64,000 nucleotides of DNA from Pseudomonas hormoni (GTDB lineage: Bacteria; Pseudomonadota; Gammaproteobacteria; Pseudomonadales; Pseudomonadaceae), in contig NZ_CP075566.1 in NCBI RefSeq assembly GCF_018502625.1, forward strand, positions 2,671,001-2,735,000. The letters run 5' to 3'. The notes beneath the pieces are model-generated. The model worked only from the letters and a program-made list of their open reading frames with translations. It did no database searches and was not told where the DNA came from. Position numbers and translations under genes: made by a program. Positions 44,225 through 53,669 of the stretch are shown one piece after another. The number at the start of each line of letters is the position of its first letter. Positions within the stretch are counted from its first letter, which is position 1.

Positions 44225-44932
44225 TTACAGCTCCCACGCGAACGGATTGAACAGGTAACCCTTGCCCCAGATGGTTTTGATGCACACTGGTTCGCGGGGG
44301 TTGTCCTTGAGCTTGCCGCGCAACTTGCTGATGTAGACGTCGACGCTGCGGTTCAGCCCATCGAAAGCGATGCCGCGCATGCGGTTGAGAATGTCATCGC
44401 GGGACAGAATCTTGCCGGCGGCGCTGGCCAGCAGCCACAGCAGTTCGAACTCCATGGTGGTCAACTCGATGCCCTCACCCGCCAGCCGCACCTCTCGGCA
44501 GCTGCGGTCGATGCTCAGATGGCCGAACTCCAGCGCGCTGCACACGCTGCTGTCCGGCGTTTGCCGGCGTTGCAACGCGCGCAGGCGGGCCAGCAACACC
44601 GGTGGCTTTATCGGCTTGATGACGTAGTCGTCAGCGCCGGATTCCAGGCCGAGGATGTGATCGAGGTCATCTTCCTTGGCGGTGAGGATGACGATCGGCG
44701 TGTCGGACACGCTGCGAATTTCGCGGCACACGTGCAGGCCGCTCTGGCCCGGCAGCATCAGATCGAGTACAACGATTTTCGGTTTGAAGTCGAGGAAAGC
44801 CGCCAACGCGAGGTCGCCGCGCTGCACCTGTAAAACCTCAAAGCCATGTTGGGACAGGAAATACGCGATCAGCCCGGAGAGCTTCTCGTCGTCTTCCACC
44901 AGCAATACTTTGCCAAAACCCAGGTTATCCAT
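44225..44932 (-). CDS. OmpR-family response regulator (RstA-like)
   Basis: A 235-residue regulator. The receiver domain has the acidic pair in LLVEDDEKL, the phospho-Asp in IVVLDLMLPGQSG, and T/K in ILTAKEDD and VIKPIKPP. The C-terminal winged helix ends DGLNRSVDVYISKLRGKL to GKGYLF, a pattern close to RstA. Start MDNLGFGKVLL at 44932 is chosen over an upstream ATG. The target may be the nearby MipA-like gene. Confidence 0.92.
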   Translation of the reverse strand: MDNLGFGKVLLVEDDEKLSGLIAYFLSQHGFEVLQVQRGDLALAAFLDFKPKIVVLDLMLPGQSGLHVCREIRSVSDTPIVILTAKEDDLDHILGLESGADDYVIKPIKPPVLLARLRALQRRQTPDSSVCSALEFGHLSIDRSCREVRLAGEGIELTTMEFELLWLLASAAGKILSRDDILNRMRGIAFDGLNRSVDVYISKLRGKLKDNPREPVCIKTIWGKGYLFNPFAWEL

Positions 44933-45010
44933 AACGAACGCTTGCCGACCCTTGAATGAAGTGGGCGGCATTATGGCGTCAATCAGTGACGGGGCGGAGA
45001 TGAGGGGCAG

Positions 45011-45038
45011 CAAAAACCGGCCTTCTGAGCCGGTTTTC
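45011..45038 (-). terminator. Rho-independent terminator downstream of miaE
   Basis: On the minus strand AAAACCGGCTC-AGAA-GGCCGGTTTTT in outline, with a T run, past a REP after the miaE stop. Confidence 0.8.
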
Positions 45039-45107
45039 AGTGATCTTTCATACTCTTAAGAGTTTTTAACAATTCAGGCGCAAAAGATCGCAACGTACGG
45101 TGGCATT

Positions 45108-45175
45108 TGTAGGAGCACGGCTTGGCGGCGAAGGCGATCTCGGGGACGCCTTCGCCGGCAAGCCGTGCTCCTACG
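45108..45175. repeat. REP palindrome (GTAGGAGCACGGCTTG type)
   Basis: Inverted arms GTAGGAGCACGGCTTGGCGG and its near complement around CGATCTCGGGGACG, directly after the miaE stop codon. Confidence 0.85.
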
Positions 45176-45177
45176 GG

Positions 45178-45786
45178 TTATGCGGCGGCAGGGATGCCGC
45201 TGTGGAAGCGGAACTCCACGTCCGGCGACTCGATCAGCTCCTGTTCGGCAGCACGAACCCGGTCAATCACCTGAGCGATGTCCTTGGCGTCACCGTACTG
45301 GTAGGCCAGTTTCAAATAACCCTGAAAATGCCGGGCCTCGCTTTTCAGCAAACCGAAGTAAAACTTGCCCAGCTCCTCGTCCAGATGCGGCACCAGCGCC
45401 TCGAAACGCTCGCAACTGCGGGCTTCAATGAACGCACCCACCACCAAGGTATCCACCAGTTTGACCGGTTCGTGACTGCGCACCACTTTGCGCAGGCCCG
45501 AGGCGTAACGCCCGGCGGACAACTGACGCAGCTCGATCTTGCGCTTTTTCATCAGGCGCATGACCTGTTCGTGGTGCACCAGCTCTTCCCGGGCCAGACG
45601 CGACATAAGGTTGATCAGGTCGACGTGGGAGTGGTATTTGGCGATCAGGCTCAATGCCGTGCTGGCGGCCTTGAATTCGCAGTTCTTGTGGTCGATCAGC
45701 AAGGTTTCCTGATCGGCCAACGCGGCCCGGACCCAGCCGTCGGGGGTGCGGCAGCCAAGGAACTCGTGAATTTCGGGAAGGATCAT
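45178..45786 (-). CDS. miaE: tRNA-(ms2io6A37) hydroxylase MiaE
   Basis: A 202-residue non-haem di-iron enzyme that hydroxylates the isopentenyl group of ms2i6A37 in tRNAs reading UNN codons, an O2-dependent modification. The ferritin-like helical bundle shows DHKNCEFKAASTALSLIAKY, LAREELVHHEQVMRLM (E-E-x-x-H ligands), FIEARSCERFEALVP and SEARHFQGYLKLA. ATG 45786 (MILPEIHEFLGCRTP) is preferred; a TTG 24 bases upstream is possible. Confidence 0.95.
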   Translation of the reverse strand: MILPEIHEFLGCRTPDGWVRAALADQETLLIDHKNCEFKAASTALSLIAKYHSHVDLINLMSRLAREELVHHEQVMRLMKKRKIELRQLSAGRYASGLRKVVRSHEPVKLVDTLVVGAFIEARSCERFEALVPHLDEELGKFYFGLLKSEARHFQGYLKLAYQYGDAKDIAQVIDRVRAAEQELIESPDVEFRFHSGIPAAA

Positions 45787-45862
45787 GGGGCTCACGGATA
45801 AAGGGTTCAAAACGAAGGGCGCCGATTATACCGGCCCGCCGCCAGACCACCAGCCACGACCG

Positions 45863-45905
45863 TTGATATGCATCAACTCCCCGGTTGCCGAGCAGCAACT
45901 ATAGT
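45863..45905 (+). promoter_or_regulatory. Perfect Anr/FNR box with -10, promoter of the universal stress gene
   Basis: TTGATATGCATCAA (45863-45876) matches TTGAT-N4-ATCAA exactly. TATAGT at 45900-45905 lies so that the box centre falls near -42, the class II activator position. Confidence 0.85.
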
Positions 45906-45946
45906 TGTGCAACGCCACGCTTTTTTACCCTATGGAGATCCCGATC

Positions 45947-46810
45947 ATGCAAGCCATTCGCAGCATTCTGGTGGTCATCGAACCCGAACACTCGGAAAGC
46001 CTGGCGCTCAAACGGGCCAAATTGATTGCCGGCGTGACCCAGGCGCATCTGCATCTGCTGGTCTGTGACCGCAAGCATGATCACAGCGGCATGCTCGGCG
46101 TGCTCAAGGCGGCGCTGCTTGAGGACGGCTACAGCGTCACCACCGAGCAGGCGTGGAACGAAAGCCTGCACGAAACCATCGTCGATGTGCAGCAGGCGGA
46201 AGGTTGCGGGCTGGTAGTCAAGCAGCATTACCCCGACAGTTCGTTGAAAAAAGCCCTGCTGACCCCGGCGGACTGGAAACTGCTGCGCTCTTGTCCGACG
46301 CCGGTGCTGCTGGTCAAAACGTCTAAGCCCTGGACGGGCGGCGTGATTCTGGCAGCGATCGACGTGGGTAATACCGACGTTGAACACCGCCACCTGCACA
46401 ACACCATCGTCGATCACGGCTATGACATCGCCAGCCTGGCCAAGGCGCATCTGCATGTGGTCAGCGCCCATCCGTCACCGATGCTGTCGGCGGCCGACCC
46501 GACGTTGCAGCTCAGTGAAACGATCGAGGCGCGCTATCGCGAGCAGTGCAAGGCCTTTCAGGCCGAGTTCGACATTGATGATGACCACCTGCATATCGCT
46601 GAAGGTCCGGCGGATGTGTTGATTCCGTACATGGTGCACAAGCTGGGTGCAGCGGTGACGGTGATTGGCACGGTGGCGCGTTCCGGGTTATCCGGGGCGT
46701 TGATCGGGAATACGGCGGAAGTGGTGCTGGATGCGGTGGAGAGTGATGTGCTGGTGCTGAAGCCGATGGAGATCATGGATCATCTGGAGGAGATCGTTTC
46801 CCATCATTGA
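45947..46810 (+). CDS. Tandem-domain universal stress protein (UspE-like)
   Basis: A 287-residue protein of two Usp domains, the first opening MQAIRSILVVIEPEHSESLALKRAKLIA and the second around VILAAIDVGNTD. The C-terminal domain carries the ATP-binding-like VIGTVARSGLSGALIGNTAEVVLDAVESDVLVLKP. GGAG precedes ATG 45947. The upstream Anr box predicts induction under low oxygen; several Pseudomonas usp genes are known Anr targets that aid anaerobic survival. Confidence 0.92.
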   Translation: MQAIRSILVVIEPEHSESLALKRAKLIAGVTQAHLHLLVCDRKHDHSGMLGVLKAALLEDGYSVTTEQAWNESLHETIVDVQQAEGCGLVVKQHYPDSSLKKALLTPADWKLLRSCPTPVLLVKTSKPWTGGVILAAIDVGNTDVEHRHLHNTIVDHGYDIASLAKAHLHVVSAHPSPMLSAADPTLQLSETIEARYREQCKAFQAEFDIDDDHLHIAEGPADVLIPYMVHKLGAAVTVIGTVARSGLSGALIGNTAEVVLDAVESDVLVLKPMEIMDHLEEIVSHH

Positions 46811-46825
46811 GATTTGCCGAGCATT

Positions 46826-46956
46826 TGTGGAGAGGGAGCTTGCTCCCGCCGGGTTGCGAAGCGACCCCAAATCGTACGGCGCGGTGTATCAGATAATACT
46901 CGCAGGTCATTTGCGACTGCTGCGCAGTCGAGCGGGAGCAAGCTCCCTCGCCACAG
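46826..46956. repeat. REP doublet (GAGGGAGCTTGCTCCC family)
   Basis: Arms TGTGGAGAGGGAGCTTGCTC and the inverted AGCGGGAGCAAGCTCCCTCG flank hairpins GGGTTGCGAAGCGACCC and GACTGCTGCGCAGTC, between convergent genes. Confidence 0.85.
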
Positions 46957-46965
46957 GTTTAAGTT

Positions 46966-47436
46966 TTATCCGCCGAAGGCGTCCTTGAGGAAACCCGGCG
47001 CGATGTAGCGCTGGTAATGCGCCTCCGAGAGCAAAAAGAACTCCCGATCAATCGCATCCCGCAGCTCCGGCAGGTTCCAGTCGCGAAATTCCGGCAGCAG
47101 CACCATCCCGTAGGCGTCAAGATTGTTGATCACCCGCGCGCCGCGAGCGATCAGCTGATAGGCCCAGCAATATTCCGACTGATGCGGCACGAAGCGAATC
47201 TTTCGCTGTTCCAGCTGCATTCTCAGCAGCGCCGGATCAAAAATTTCTACCTTGCCGGCCATCACCTGGGACAACAGCTGCTCGAGACGCAGCCACACCG
47301 CGCGCTTTTCTTCCTCGTTGTAACCGTTCCAATGGATCACTTCATGGTGAAAACGCTTGCAGCCACGGCAGACCAGGTCACCGTAAACAGTGGAGCAAAG
47401 GCCGACGCAGGGGGTCTTGATGGTCTGATTGGGCAT
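46966..47436 (-). CDS. DUF1289 domain protein
   Basis: A 156-residue protein with the short cysteine-rich DUF1289 motif at its N-terminus (TPCVGLCSTVYGDLVCRGCKRF, four Cys, likely metal or Fe-S binding), followed by about 110 residues of helical sequence specific to the Pseudomonas type. ATG 47436 (MPNQTIKTPC) is chosen over an ATG 15 bases upstream. Function unknown. Confidence 0.85.
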   Translation of the reverse strand: MPNQTIKTPCVGLCSTVYGDLVCRGCKRFHHEVIHWNGYNEEEKRAVWLRLEQLLSQVMAGKVEIFDPALLRMQLEQRKIRFVPHQSEYCWAYQLIARGARVINNLDAYGMVLLPEFRDWNLPELRDAIDREFFLLSEAHYQRYIAPGFLKDAFGG

Positions 47437-47519
47437 AGGTAAGAAAAACACGGGAAAGCAGAACAGGTCGGCATGTTAGCCCTTTGTCTAACATTCATCA
47501 CCCCTCAAAGTTGAGGGCG

Positions 47520-47679
47520 GAGGGTCTATTGGACTTTGGTGACGGCCGCGTTGCGCGCCTACGTGCGCGAGGCTGCGTTGCGGGATTTGCCAAGGGAACA
47601 ACCATTAGCGACATCCCGCGCCTTGCCTCGCACACGCAGGCACACAACGCGACTCGCCACCAAAGTCCAATAGACCCTC
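47520..47679. repeat. 160-bp long inverted repeat (MITE-like or hairpin RNA element)
   Basis: The outer 22 bp (GAGGGTCTATTGGACTTTGG onward at 47520; complement ending 47679) are perfectly inverted. The arms continue imperfectly for about 70 bp each, through CGCGTTG, GCGAGGC and GCGGGAT, around a central loop near 47588-47612. Most arm mismatches become G-U pairs if the minus strand is transcribed. A 7-bp hairpin CCCTCAA/TTGAGGG lies just outside (47501-47516). Confidence 0.8.
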
Positions 47680-47741
47680 ACTTACCTTTAAATTTTTTTT
47701 GCCGTAGAATCAGCCAGCCTTTTAAGGCGCCAATGTCCGTT

Positions 47742-47882
47742 AGAAGCTGTTTTCAAAGCGTCACGAGCACAGTCGTTCCTTCAGAGCGGTGTTGGCGAAG
47801 GGTTTTTCCAGCGGGGAAAAGCTCTACGCCAACCCTCATCAGCTCCCCGTTCTGCAGGCGTAAAACTTTGAAAGCAGCTTCT
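47742..47882 (+). promoter_or_regulatory. Nested-stem structured leader upstream of acnB
   Basis: AGAAGCTGTTTTCAAAG (47742-47758) pairs with CTTTGAAAGCAGCTTCT (47866-47882), 17 bp with one G-U. Inside, GTTGGCG (47791-47797) pairs with CGCCAAC (47827-47833), enclosing TTTTCC/GGGGAAAA. With the 160-bp repeat it fills the 566-base gap ahead of acnB. Confidence 0.55.
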
Positions 47883-48002
47883 GTAAGGAATTGTCGGTAA
47901 TTCTGGCTAAGTGGCCCACAACGCCACGCAGCGCATGAGTACGGCAATTTCGGGATGAGCGTCCCGGACACCCATTTGGGACCACTGATGAGGGTAATAA
48001 CT

Positions 48003-50612
48003 GTGCTTGAAGCCTACCGCAAACATATCGAAGAGCGTGCAGCACTGGGTATCGTTCCCCAGCCGCTTAACGCCGAACAAACTGCAGGCCTGGTCGAGCT
48101 GCTGAAGAATCCCCCGGCTGGCGAAGAAGCTTTCCTCGTTGACCTGATCACCAATCGCATTCCGCCTGGCGTGGACGAAGCAGCCTATGTAAAGGCCGGT
48201 TTCCTGTCTGCCCTCGCCAAAGGCGAAGCAAAATCTCCTCTGATCGACAAGAAACGCGCTGTTGAACTGCTCGGCACCATGCAGGGCGGCTACAACATCG
48301 TGACCCTGGTTGACCTGCTCGACAGCGCCGAACTGGCGCCTGTTGCCGCCGCTCAACTCAAGCACACCCTGCTGATGTTCGATGCGTTCCACGACGTCGC
48401 GGAAAAAGCCCGCAACGGCAACGAACACGCCAAAGGCGTGATCCAGTCCTGGGCTGACGGCGAGTGGTTCCGCAACCGCCCTGTTCTGGCCGACAAGATC
48501 AGCCTGCGCGTGTTCAAGGTCACCGGCGAAACCAACACCGACGACCTGTCCCCTGCTCCTGATGCCTGGTCCCGCCCGGACATCCCGCTGCACGCCCTCG
48601 CCATGCTGAAAATGGCCCGTGAAGGCATCGTACCTGACGTCCAGGGCGTTACTGGCCCGATGAAACAGATCGAAGAAATGCGCGGTCAAGGCTTCCCGAT
48701 CGCCTACGTCGGTGACGTGGTCGGTACCGGTTCGTCGCGTAAATCGGCAACCAACTCGGTGCTGTGGTTCTTCGGCGACGACGTTCCTTACGTGCCGAAC
48801 AAGCGTGCTGGCGGCTTCTGCTTCGGCAGCAAGATCGCTCCGATCTTCTACAACACCATGGAAGATGCCGGCGCACTGCCGATCGAATTCGACGTCACCA
48901 ACATGAACATGGGCGACGTGATCGACCTGTATCCGCATGCTGGCAAAGTCTGCAAACACGGCACTGACGAAGTCCTGACCACCTTCGAAATGAAGACTCC
49001 GGTGCTGTTGGACGAAGTTCGTGCCGGTGGCCGTATCCCGCTGATCATCGGCCGTGGCCTGACCGACAAGGCTCGCGCCGAATTGGGCCTGGGTCCTACC
49101 GATCTGTTCAAACTGCCAGAAGCCCCTGTCGACACCGGCAAGGGCTACACCCTGGCACAGAAAATGGTCGGCAAGGCCTGCGGTCTGCCAGAAGGCAAAG
49201 GCGTTCGTCCTGGCACCTACTGCGAACCGAAAATGACCACCGTCGGCTCTCAGGACACCACCGGTCCTATGACCCGTGACGAACTGAAAGACCTGGCGTG
49301 CCTGGGCTTCTCGACCGATCTGGTGATGCAGTCCTTCTGCCACACCGCGGCTTACCCCAAGCCGATCGACGTGACCACCCACCACACTCTGCCAGACTTC
49401 ATCATGACCCGCGGCGGCGTTTCCCTGCGTCCGGGCGACGGCATCATCCACAGCTGGCTGAACCGCATGCTGCTGCCGGACACCGTCGGTACCGGTGGTG
49501 ACTCGCACACCCGTTTCCCGATGGGCATTTCGTTCCCGGCCGGTTCCGGTCTGGTTGCGTTTGCCGCGGCCACCGGCGTTATGCCGCTGGACATGCCGGA
49601 ATCGATCCTGGTGCGCTTCAAAGGCAAGATGCAACCGGGCGTCACCCTGCGTGACCTGGTTCACGCCATTCCTTACTTCGCGATTCAGGCTGGCCTGTTG
49701 ACCGTTGAGAAGAAAGGCAAGAAGAACGCCTTCTCCGGCCGCATCCTGGAAATCGAAGGCCTGGACAACCTGAGCATCGAGCAGGCTTTCGAGCTGTCCG
49801 ACGCCTCGGCCGAACGTTCGGCTGCCGGTTGCACCATCAAACTGTCGAAAGAGTCGATCACCGAGTACCTGAACTCCAACATCACCCTGCTGCGCTGGAT
49901 GATCGGCGAAGGCTACGGCGATGCACGTACTCTGGAACGTCGTGCTCAAGCGATGGAAGCCTGGGTTGCCAACCCTGAGCTGATGGTTGCCGATGCTGAC
50001 GCCGAATACGCTGAAGTCATCGAAATCGACCTGGCCGACATCAAAGAGCCTGTGCTCTGCGCGCCGAACGATCCGGACGACGCCCGTCTGCTGTCCAGCG
50101 TTGCTGGCGAGAAGATCGACGAAGTGTTCATCGGTTCGTGCATGACCAACATCGGTCACTTCCGCGCTGCCGGCAAGTTGCTGGATCAGGTCAAAGGTCA
50201 GCTTCCAACCCGTCTGTGGCTGTCGCCGCCGACCAAAATGGACGCTCACCAGTTGACCGAAGAAGGCTACTACGGCATCTACGGCAAGGCTGGCGCGCGC
50301 ATGGAAATGCCGGGCTGCTCGTTGTGCATGGGTAACCAGGCACGTGTTGAGCCGAACTCGACTGTGGTGTCGACTTCGACCCGTAACTTCCCGAACCGTC
50401 TGGGTGACGGCGCGAACGTTTACCTGGCTTCGGCTGAGTTGGCGTCTGTTGCTTCCATCCTGGGTCGTCTGCCGACCGTCGAGGAGTACATGGAATACGC
50501 TGGCAAGATCGACAGCATGGCGGCCGATGTTTACCGCTACCTGTCCTTCGACCAGATTGCCGAGTTCCGTGAGGCTGCTGCGAACGCCAATATTCCGGTT
50601 GTTCAAGCCTAA
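48003..50612 (+). CDS. acnB: Aconitate hydratase B (bifunctional, 2-methylisocitrate dehydratase)
   Basis: An 869-residue TCA-cycle enzyme, citrate to isocitrate, with a [4Fe-4S] cluster. The start is GTG 48003 (first residues [16 protein letters not shown]), with GAGGG eight bases upstream; it gives the standard length, while an ATG at 47955 is unsupported. The N-terminal HEAT-like domain is followed by the swivel domain ([20 protein letters not shown]) and the catalytic core. Cluster cysteines are expected in [24 protein letters not shown] and [13 protein letters not shown]. An unusually structured leader precedes it. Confidence 0.97.
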   Translation: MLEAYRKHIEERAALGIVPQPLNAEQTAGLVELLKNPPAGEEAFLVDLITNRIPPGVDEAAYVKAGFLSALAKGEAKSPLIDKKRAVELLGTMQGGYNIVTLVDLLDSAELAPVAAAQLKHTLLMFDAFHDVAEKARNGNEHAKGVIQSWADGEWFRNRPVLADKISLRVFKVTGETNTDDLSPAPDAWSRPDIPLHALAMLKMAREGIVPDVQGVTGPMKQIEEMRGQGFPIAYVGDVVGTGSSRKSATNSVLWFFGDDVPYVPNKRAGGFCFGSKIAPIFYNTMEDAGALPIEFDVTNMNMGDVIDLYPHAGKVCKHGTDEVLTTFEMKTPVLLDEVRAGGRIPLIIGRGLTDKARAELGLGPTDLFKLPEAPVDTGKGYTLAQKMVGKACGLPEGKGVRPGTYCEPKMTTVGSQDTTGPMTRDELKDLACLGFSTDLVMQSFCHTAAYPKPIDVTTHHTLPDFIMTRGGVSLRPGDGIIHSWLNRMLLPDTVGTGGDSHTRFPMGISFPAGSGLVAFAAATGVMPLDMPESILVRFKGKMQPGVTLRDLVHAIPYFAIQAGLLTVEKKGKKNAFSGRILEIEGLDNLSIEQAFELSDASAERSAAGCTIKLSKESITEYLNSNITLLRWMIGEGYGDARTLERRAQAMEAWVANPELMVADADAEYAEVIEIDLADIKEPVLCAPNDPDDARLLSSVAGEKIDEVFIGSCMTNIGHFRAAGKLLDQVKGQLPTRLWLSPPTKMDAHQLTEEGYYGIYGKAGARMEMPGCSLCMGNQARVEPNSTVVSTSTRNFPNRLGDGANVYLASAELASVASILGRLPTVEEYMEYAGKIDSMAADVYRYLSFDQIAEFREAAANANIPVVQA

Positions 50613-50628
50613 GGCTTTCTCGTTGTAG

Positions 50629-50666
50629 AAAACGCCGCGTGTCGTGAGATGCGCGGCGTTTTTTTA
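50629..50666 (+). terminator. Rho-independent terminator of acnB
   Basis: AAAACGCCGCG and CGCGGCGTTTT around TGTCGTGAGATG, with seven T residues. Confidence 0.92.
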
Positions 50667-50679
50667 TGCCTGGGTTTTT

Positions 50680-50717
50680 GTGTACATATCCGTTGTTGCG
50701 GTAACGGATATGTACAC
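50680..50717. repeat. Perfect 15-bp inverted repeat of unknown role
   Basis: GTGTACATATCCGTT (50680-50694) and AACGGATATGTACAC (50703-50717) with an 8-base loop, just past the acnB terminator. A single REP arm follows at about 50735-50771. No T tract. Confidence 0.8.
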
Positions 50718-50888
50718 CCTCAAAACCTATGTCGCCTGAAAAACCGCCATCGCTGGCAAGCCAGCTCCCACAGGTCCGGCGTACGACCGCAACACTCAAC
50801 ACTCACGCAAAAAAAACGGCCAACCCGCAAAGCGGATCAGCCGTCATTCATTCCAGCAAATCAAATCTAATCAAACGAGCTGCACCGA

Positions 50889-52169
50889 TCAGGCACTCAG
50901 CGAATAAATCAACGCCGAAATAGCCACCAAACCCACCGCCGTCACAAACACATTCGACGCCTGGCCACGGAAACGCGCCATCGCCGGCACCTTACGAATC
51001 GCATACATCGGCATCAAAAACAGAATCGCCGCGATCACCGGGCCACCCAAGGTTTCAATCATCCCGAGAATGCTAGGGTTCAGCGTGGCAACAATCCAGC
51101 AAACCACCAGCATAAACGCCGCGGTAAGGCGATCCAGCGTCTTGGGCGCCGGACGCTTGCCACTCTTCACGATCAAACCTTTAAGACCCTCACTGGCACC
51201 GATGTAGTGACCCAGGAACGACTTGGAAATCGCCACAAACGCAATCAACGGCGCTGCAAACGCAATCGTCGGGTTACTGAAGTGATTAGCCAGGTACGAC
51301 AGGATCGACAGGTTCTGCGCCTTCGCTTCCGCCAGTTGTGCCGGCGACAGGGTCAGCACGCAGCTGAACACGAAGAACAGCACCATCACCACCATCAACA
51401 CATGCGCGCGGGACAGGATCTGCGAGCTGCGCTCTTCGGCGTGGTCACCGTAGCGACGCTTCTGGTCCACCGCGAACGCCGAGATGATCGGCGAGTGGTT
51501 GAACGAGAACACCATCACCGGAATCGCCAGCCACAAGGTGTGTAACAGCGCCGACGGCTCAGGCAACGTCGATGCGGTGCTCAGGATGCCGCCATTCCAG
51601 TGCGGAACCAGGAACACCGCCAGGAACAGCAACGCCACGATAAACGGATACACCATCAGGCTCATGGCCTTGACGATCACCTGCTCGCCGCAACGCACCA
51701 CCGCCAGCAGGCCGAGGATCAGCACAAACGACAAAACAGCGCGCGGTGGCGGCATGATGTGCAGTTGGTGCTCAAGGAAACTGCCGACGGTGTTGGTCAG
51801 CGCCACGCTGTAAATCAGCAGGATCGGAAAGATCGCGAAGAAGTACAGCAAGGTGATCAGCGCACCGGCCTTGATGCCGAAGTGTTCTTCCACCACTTCG
51901 GTGATGTCCGCGCCTTCGCGTCCGGACAATACGAAACGGGTCAGGCCACGGTGTGCGTAAAAGGTCATGGGGAACGCCAGCAGCGCCAGGATCAGCAACG
52001 GCCAGAAACCGCCCAAACCCGCGTTGATCGGCAAAAACAGCGTACCGGCTCCGATGGCCGTGCCAAACAGGCCGAGCATCCAGGTGGTGTCATGGCGGTT
52101 CCAGCCTTCAAGGCTGACAGGTTTCGCCGCTACATAGCGTTCGTTGACGCTATTGGCCTGATCATTCAT
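50889..52169 (-). CDS. Serine/threonine-type amino-acid permease (HAAAP/SdaC-like)
   Basis: A 426-residue transporter with eleven hydrophobic segments. The first helix region GWNRHDTTWMLGLFGTAIGAGTLFLPINAGLGGFWPL carries the GTAIGAGTLFLPI signature of the HAAAP family, and VMVFSFNHSPIISAF is also typical of SdaC/TdcC. GGAG precedes ATG 52169. Probable proton-coupled serine or threonine uptake; no catabolic gene is adjacent. Confidence 0.88.
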   Translation of the reverse strand: MNDQANSVNERYVAAKPVSLEGWNRHDTTWMLGLFGTAIGAGTLFLPINAGLGGFWPLLILALLAFPMTFYAHRGLTRFVLSGREGADITEVVEEHFGIKAGALITLLYFFAIFPILLIYSVALTNTVGSFLEHQLHIMPPPRAVLSFVLILGLLAVVRCGEQVIVKAMSLMVYPFIVALLFLAVFLVPHWNGGILSTASTLPEPSALLHTLWLAIPVMVFSFNHSPIISAFAVDQKRRYGDHAEERSSQILSRAHVLMVVMVLFFVFSCVLTLSPAQLAEAKAQNLSILSYLANHFSNPTIAFAAPLIAFVAISKSFLGHYIGASEGLKGLIVKSGKRPAPKTLDRLTAAFMLVVCWIVATLNPSILGMIETLGGPVIAAILFLMPMYAIRKVPAMARFRGQASNVFVTAVGLVAISALIYSLSA

Positions 52170-52559
52170 CCGGTGGGATCTCCGCATTCCGGTCAGTTGC
52201 TACCCGGTCAGGACGAGTCGGAAAAATCCGACAGGCAGCGCCCTGACCGAAACAGGGGCGCGATTGTCCGGGATTAATGAGCAGAAGCAAAGACTTAGGT
52301 GAGGAATGGTGGTGCGGATCAGTTGAACATACGAATTTTTCCCACCCTGTGGGAGCGAGCCTGCCCGCAAAACGATGGCACATTCAGCAGGGATTCTGTC
52401 TGATTCAGCGCCTTCGCTAGCAGGCTAGCTCCCACAGTGATCATCACAACGTTTGAGATTCGCGGCCTGTACGCTTCATCGCCAAATGCAGACTCGACTT
52501 GATAAAGGTTTCCCGTCATGTATTTTTAACCAATCTTCATTCTGCTTGAGGGAAATGCC
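52170..52559. other. Intergenic region with degenerate REP arms
   Basis: A 390-base gap between the divergent permease and tautomerase genes. It holds CTGTGGGAGCGAGCCTGCCC (52348-52367) and, inverted, CTAGCAGGCTAGCTCCCACA (52417-52436), a mismatched REP pair of two types. The remainder (52170-52340) contains AAAATCCGACAGGCAG but no ORF or motif I can name. Confidence 0.6.
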
Positions 52560-52943
52560 ATGCCACTGGTTCGCATCGACATCAAAAAGCATCAGGACCC
52601 CACCCACGCCAAACGCATCGGTCAGTTGATCTACGCCGCCATGCACAGCGCCATTGGTGTGCCGGAAAACGATAATTTCCAGATCCTCGCCGAACACGAC
52701 GAGCAGCACTTCGTCTTTGACTCGCAATACCTGGGGATCCCTCGCACCGACCAACTGGTGGTGATCCAGATCACCCTGAGCGAAGGCCGAACCGTCGAAC
52801 AGAAGAAACTGCTCTACAAAACCATCGCCGAGAGCCTGAACGCTGAATTGGCGGTGCGGCTAGAGGATGTATTCATCAATCTGGTCGAAGTGAAAAAAGA
52901 AAACTGGTCGTTCGGCAACGGAATTGCCCAGTACGCCCTCTGA
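52560..52943 (+). CDS. Tautomerase-family protein (4-oxalocrotonate tautomerase superfamily)
   Basis: A 127-residue protein starting MPLVRIDI, so Pro-1 after Met removal is available as catalytic base. The length and ending (EDVFINLVEVKKENWSFGNGIAQYAL) place it with the longer YusQ-like branch of the superfamily. GAGGGAAATGCC carries the ribosome site. A TetR gene follows after 29 bases and may regulate it. Confidence 0.88.
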   Translation: MPLVRIDIKKHQDPTHAKRIGQLIYAAMHSAIGVPENDNFQILAEHDEQHFVFDSQYLGIPRTDQLVVIQITLSEGRTVEQKKLLYKTIAESLNAELAVRLEDVFINLVEVKKENWSFGNGIAQYAL

Positions 52944-52972
52944 TCGCCATCCTTTATCTTTGTGAGCCGCCA

Positions 52973-53557
52973 ATGCCCCGTGTTTCCCGCAAGCAAGCCG
53001 AACTCAACCGCGAAATCATCGTCGAGGCGGCCACGCGGCTGTTTCGCGAACGGGGTCTGCACGGCATTAGCGTGATTGATGTGATGGGTGCAGCGGGCCT
53101 GACCCATGGCGGCTTCTATGGGCATTTCGAGTCCAGGGAGGCCCTGGCCCAGGAGGCCAGCGGCCGTGCATTCCGGCAATCGGCAGACCGCTGGAAAGAC
53201 TGGATCGCCGCCAACGCAGACAAGAACGCCGCCCGTCAGGCCTTGATCGTACCCTACCTGTCGGCCGCCAGCCGCGACAATCCGGGCGATAGCTGCCCGG
53301 TGGTGGCGTTTGCCGGTGACATGTGCCACGAAGCCGCCGAAAGCGGCCTGCGCCAAACCTTCATGGAAGGCCTCGGTTCATTGCTCGACACCCTCACGCC
53401 CTTGATGGATACCGGCGACGACGCCCGCGATCGTCAACAAGCGTTGGTGCAATACGCCCTCATGGTCGGCGCACTGACGCTCGCCCGGGCCACCCGGGGC
53501 GATGCCTTGTCCGACGAAATTCTGGAGGCTGCGCGCACCTTTCTGACTGCGCCATAA
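52973..53557 (+). CDS. TetR-family transcriptional regulator
   Basis: A 194-residue regulator. The N-terminal HTH reads NREIIVEAATRLFRERGLHGISVIDVMGAAGLTHGGFYGHFESREAL; the TetR_C part with GDSCPVVAFAGDM is typical of repressors beside small oxidoreductase or tautomerase genes. It is probably co-transcribed with the tautomerase. Confidence 0.9.
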   Translation: MPRVSRKQAELNREIIVEAATRLFRERGLHGISVIDVMGAAGLTHGGFYGHFESREALAQEASGRAFRQSADRWKDWIAANADKNAARQALIVPYLSAASRDNPGDSCPVVAFAGDMCHEAAESGLRQTFMEGLGSLLDTLTPLMDTGDDARDRQQALVQYALMVGALTLARATRGDALSDEILEAARTFLTAP

Positions 53558-53669
53558 CCTACCGCTCCTGTTCCGCTATGATCATCTGGCAGTGCTGCGA
53601 TCTTTGATCGTTGCCAATGCGTTTTGAAGCCAGCAATCTCTAGGGATATTCAAGCCACAGGAGCCCAGC

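Noticed and set aside
47484..47900. 138-codon plus-strand frame ahead of acnB
   Set aside because: It runs through the 160-bp inverted repeat and leader structure, with no ribosome site and no recognisable protein character.
47907..50606. 899-codon open frame on the minus strand antisense to acnB
   Set aside because: It mirrors acnB codon bias in a GC-rich gene; its translation shows no domain, and acnB is unmistakable on the plus strand.
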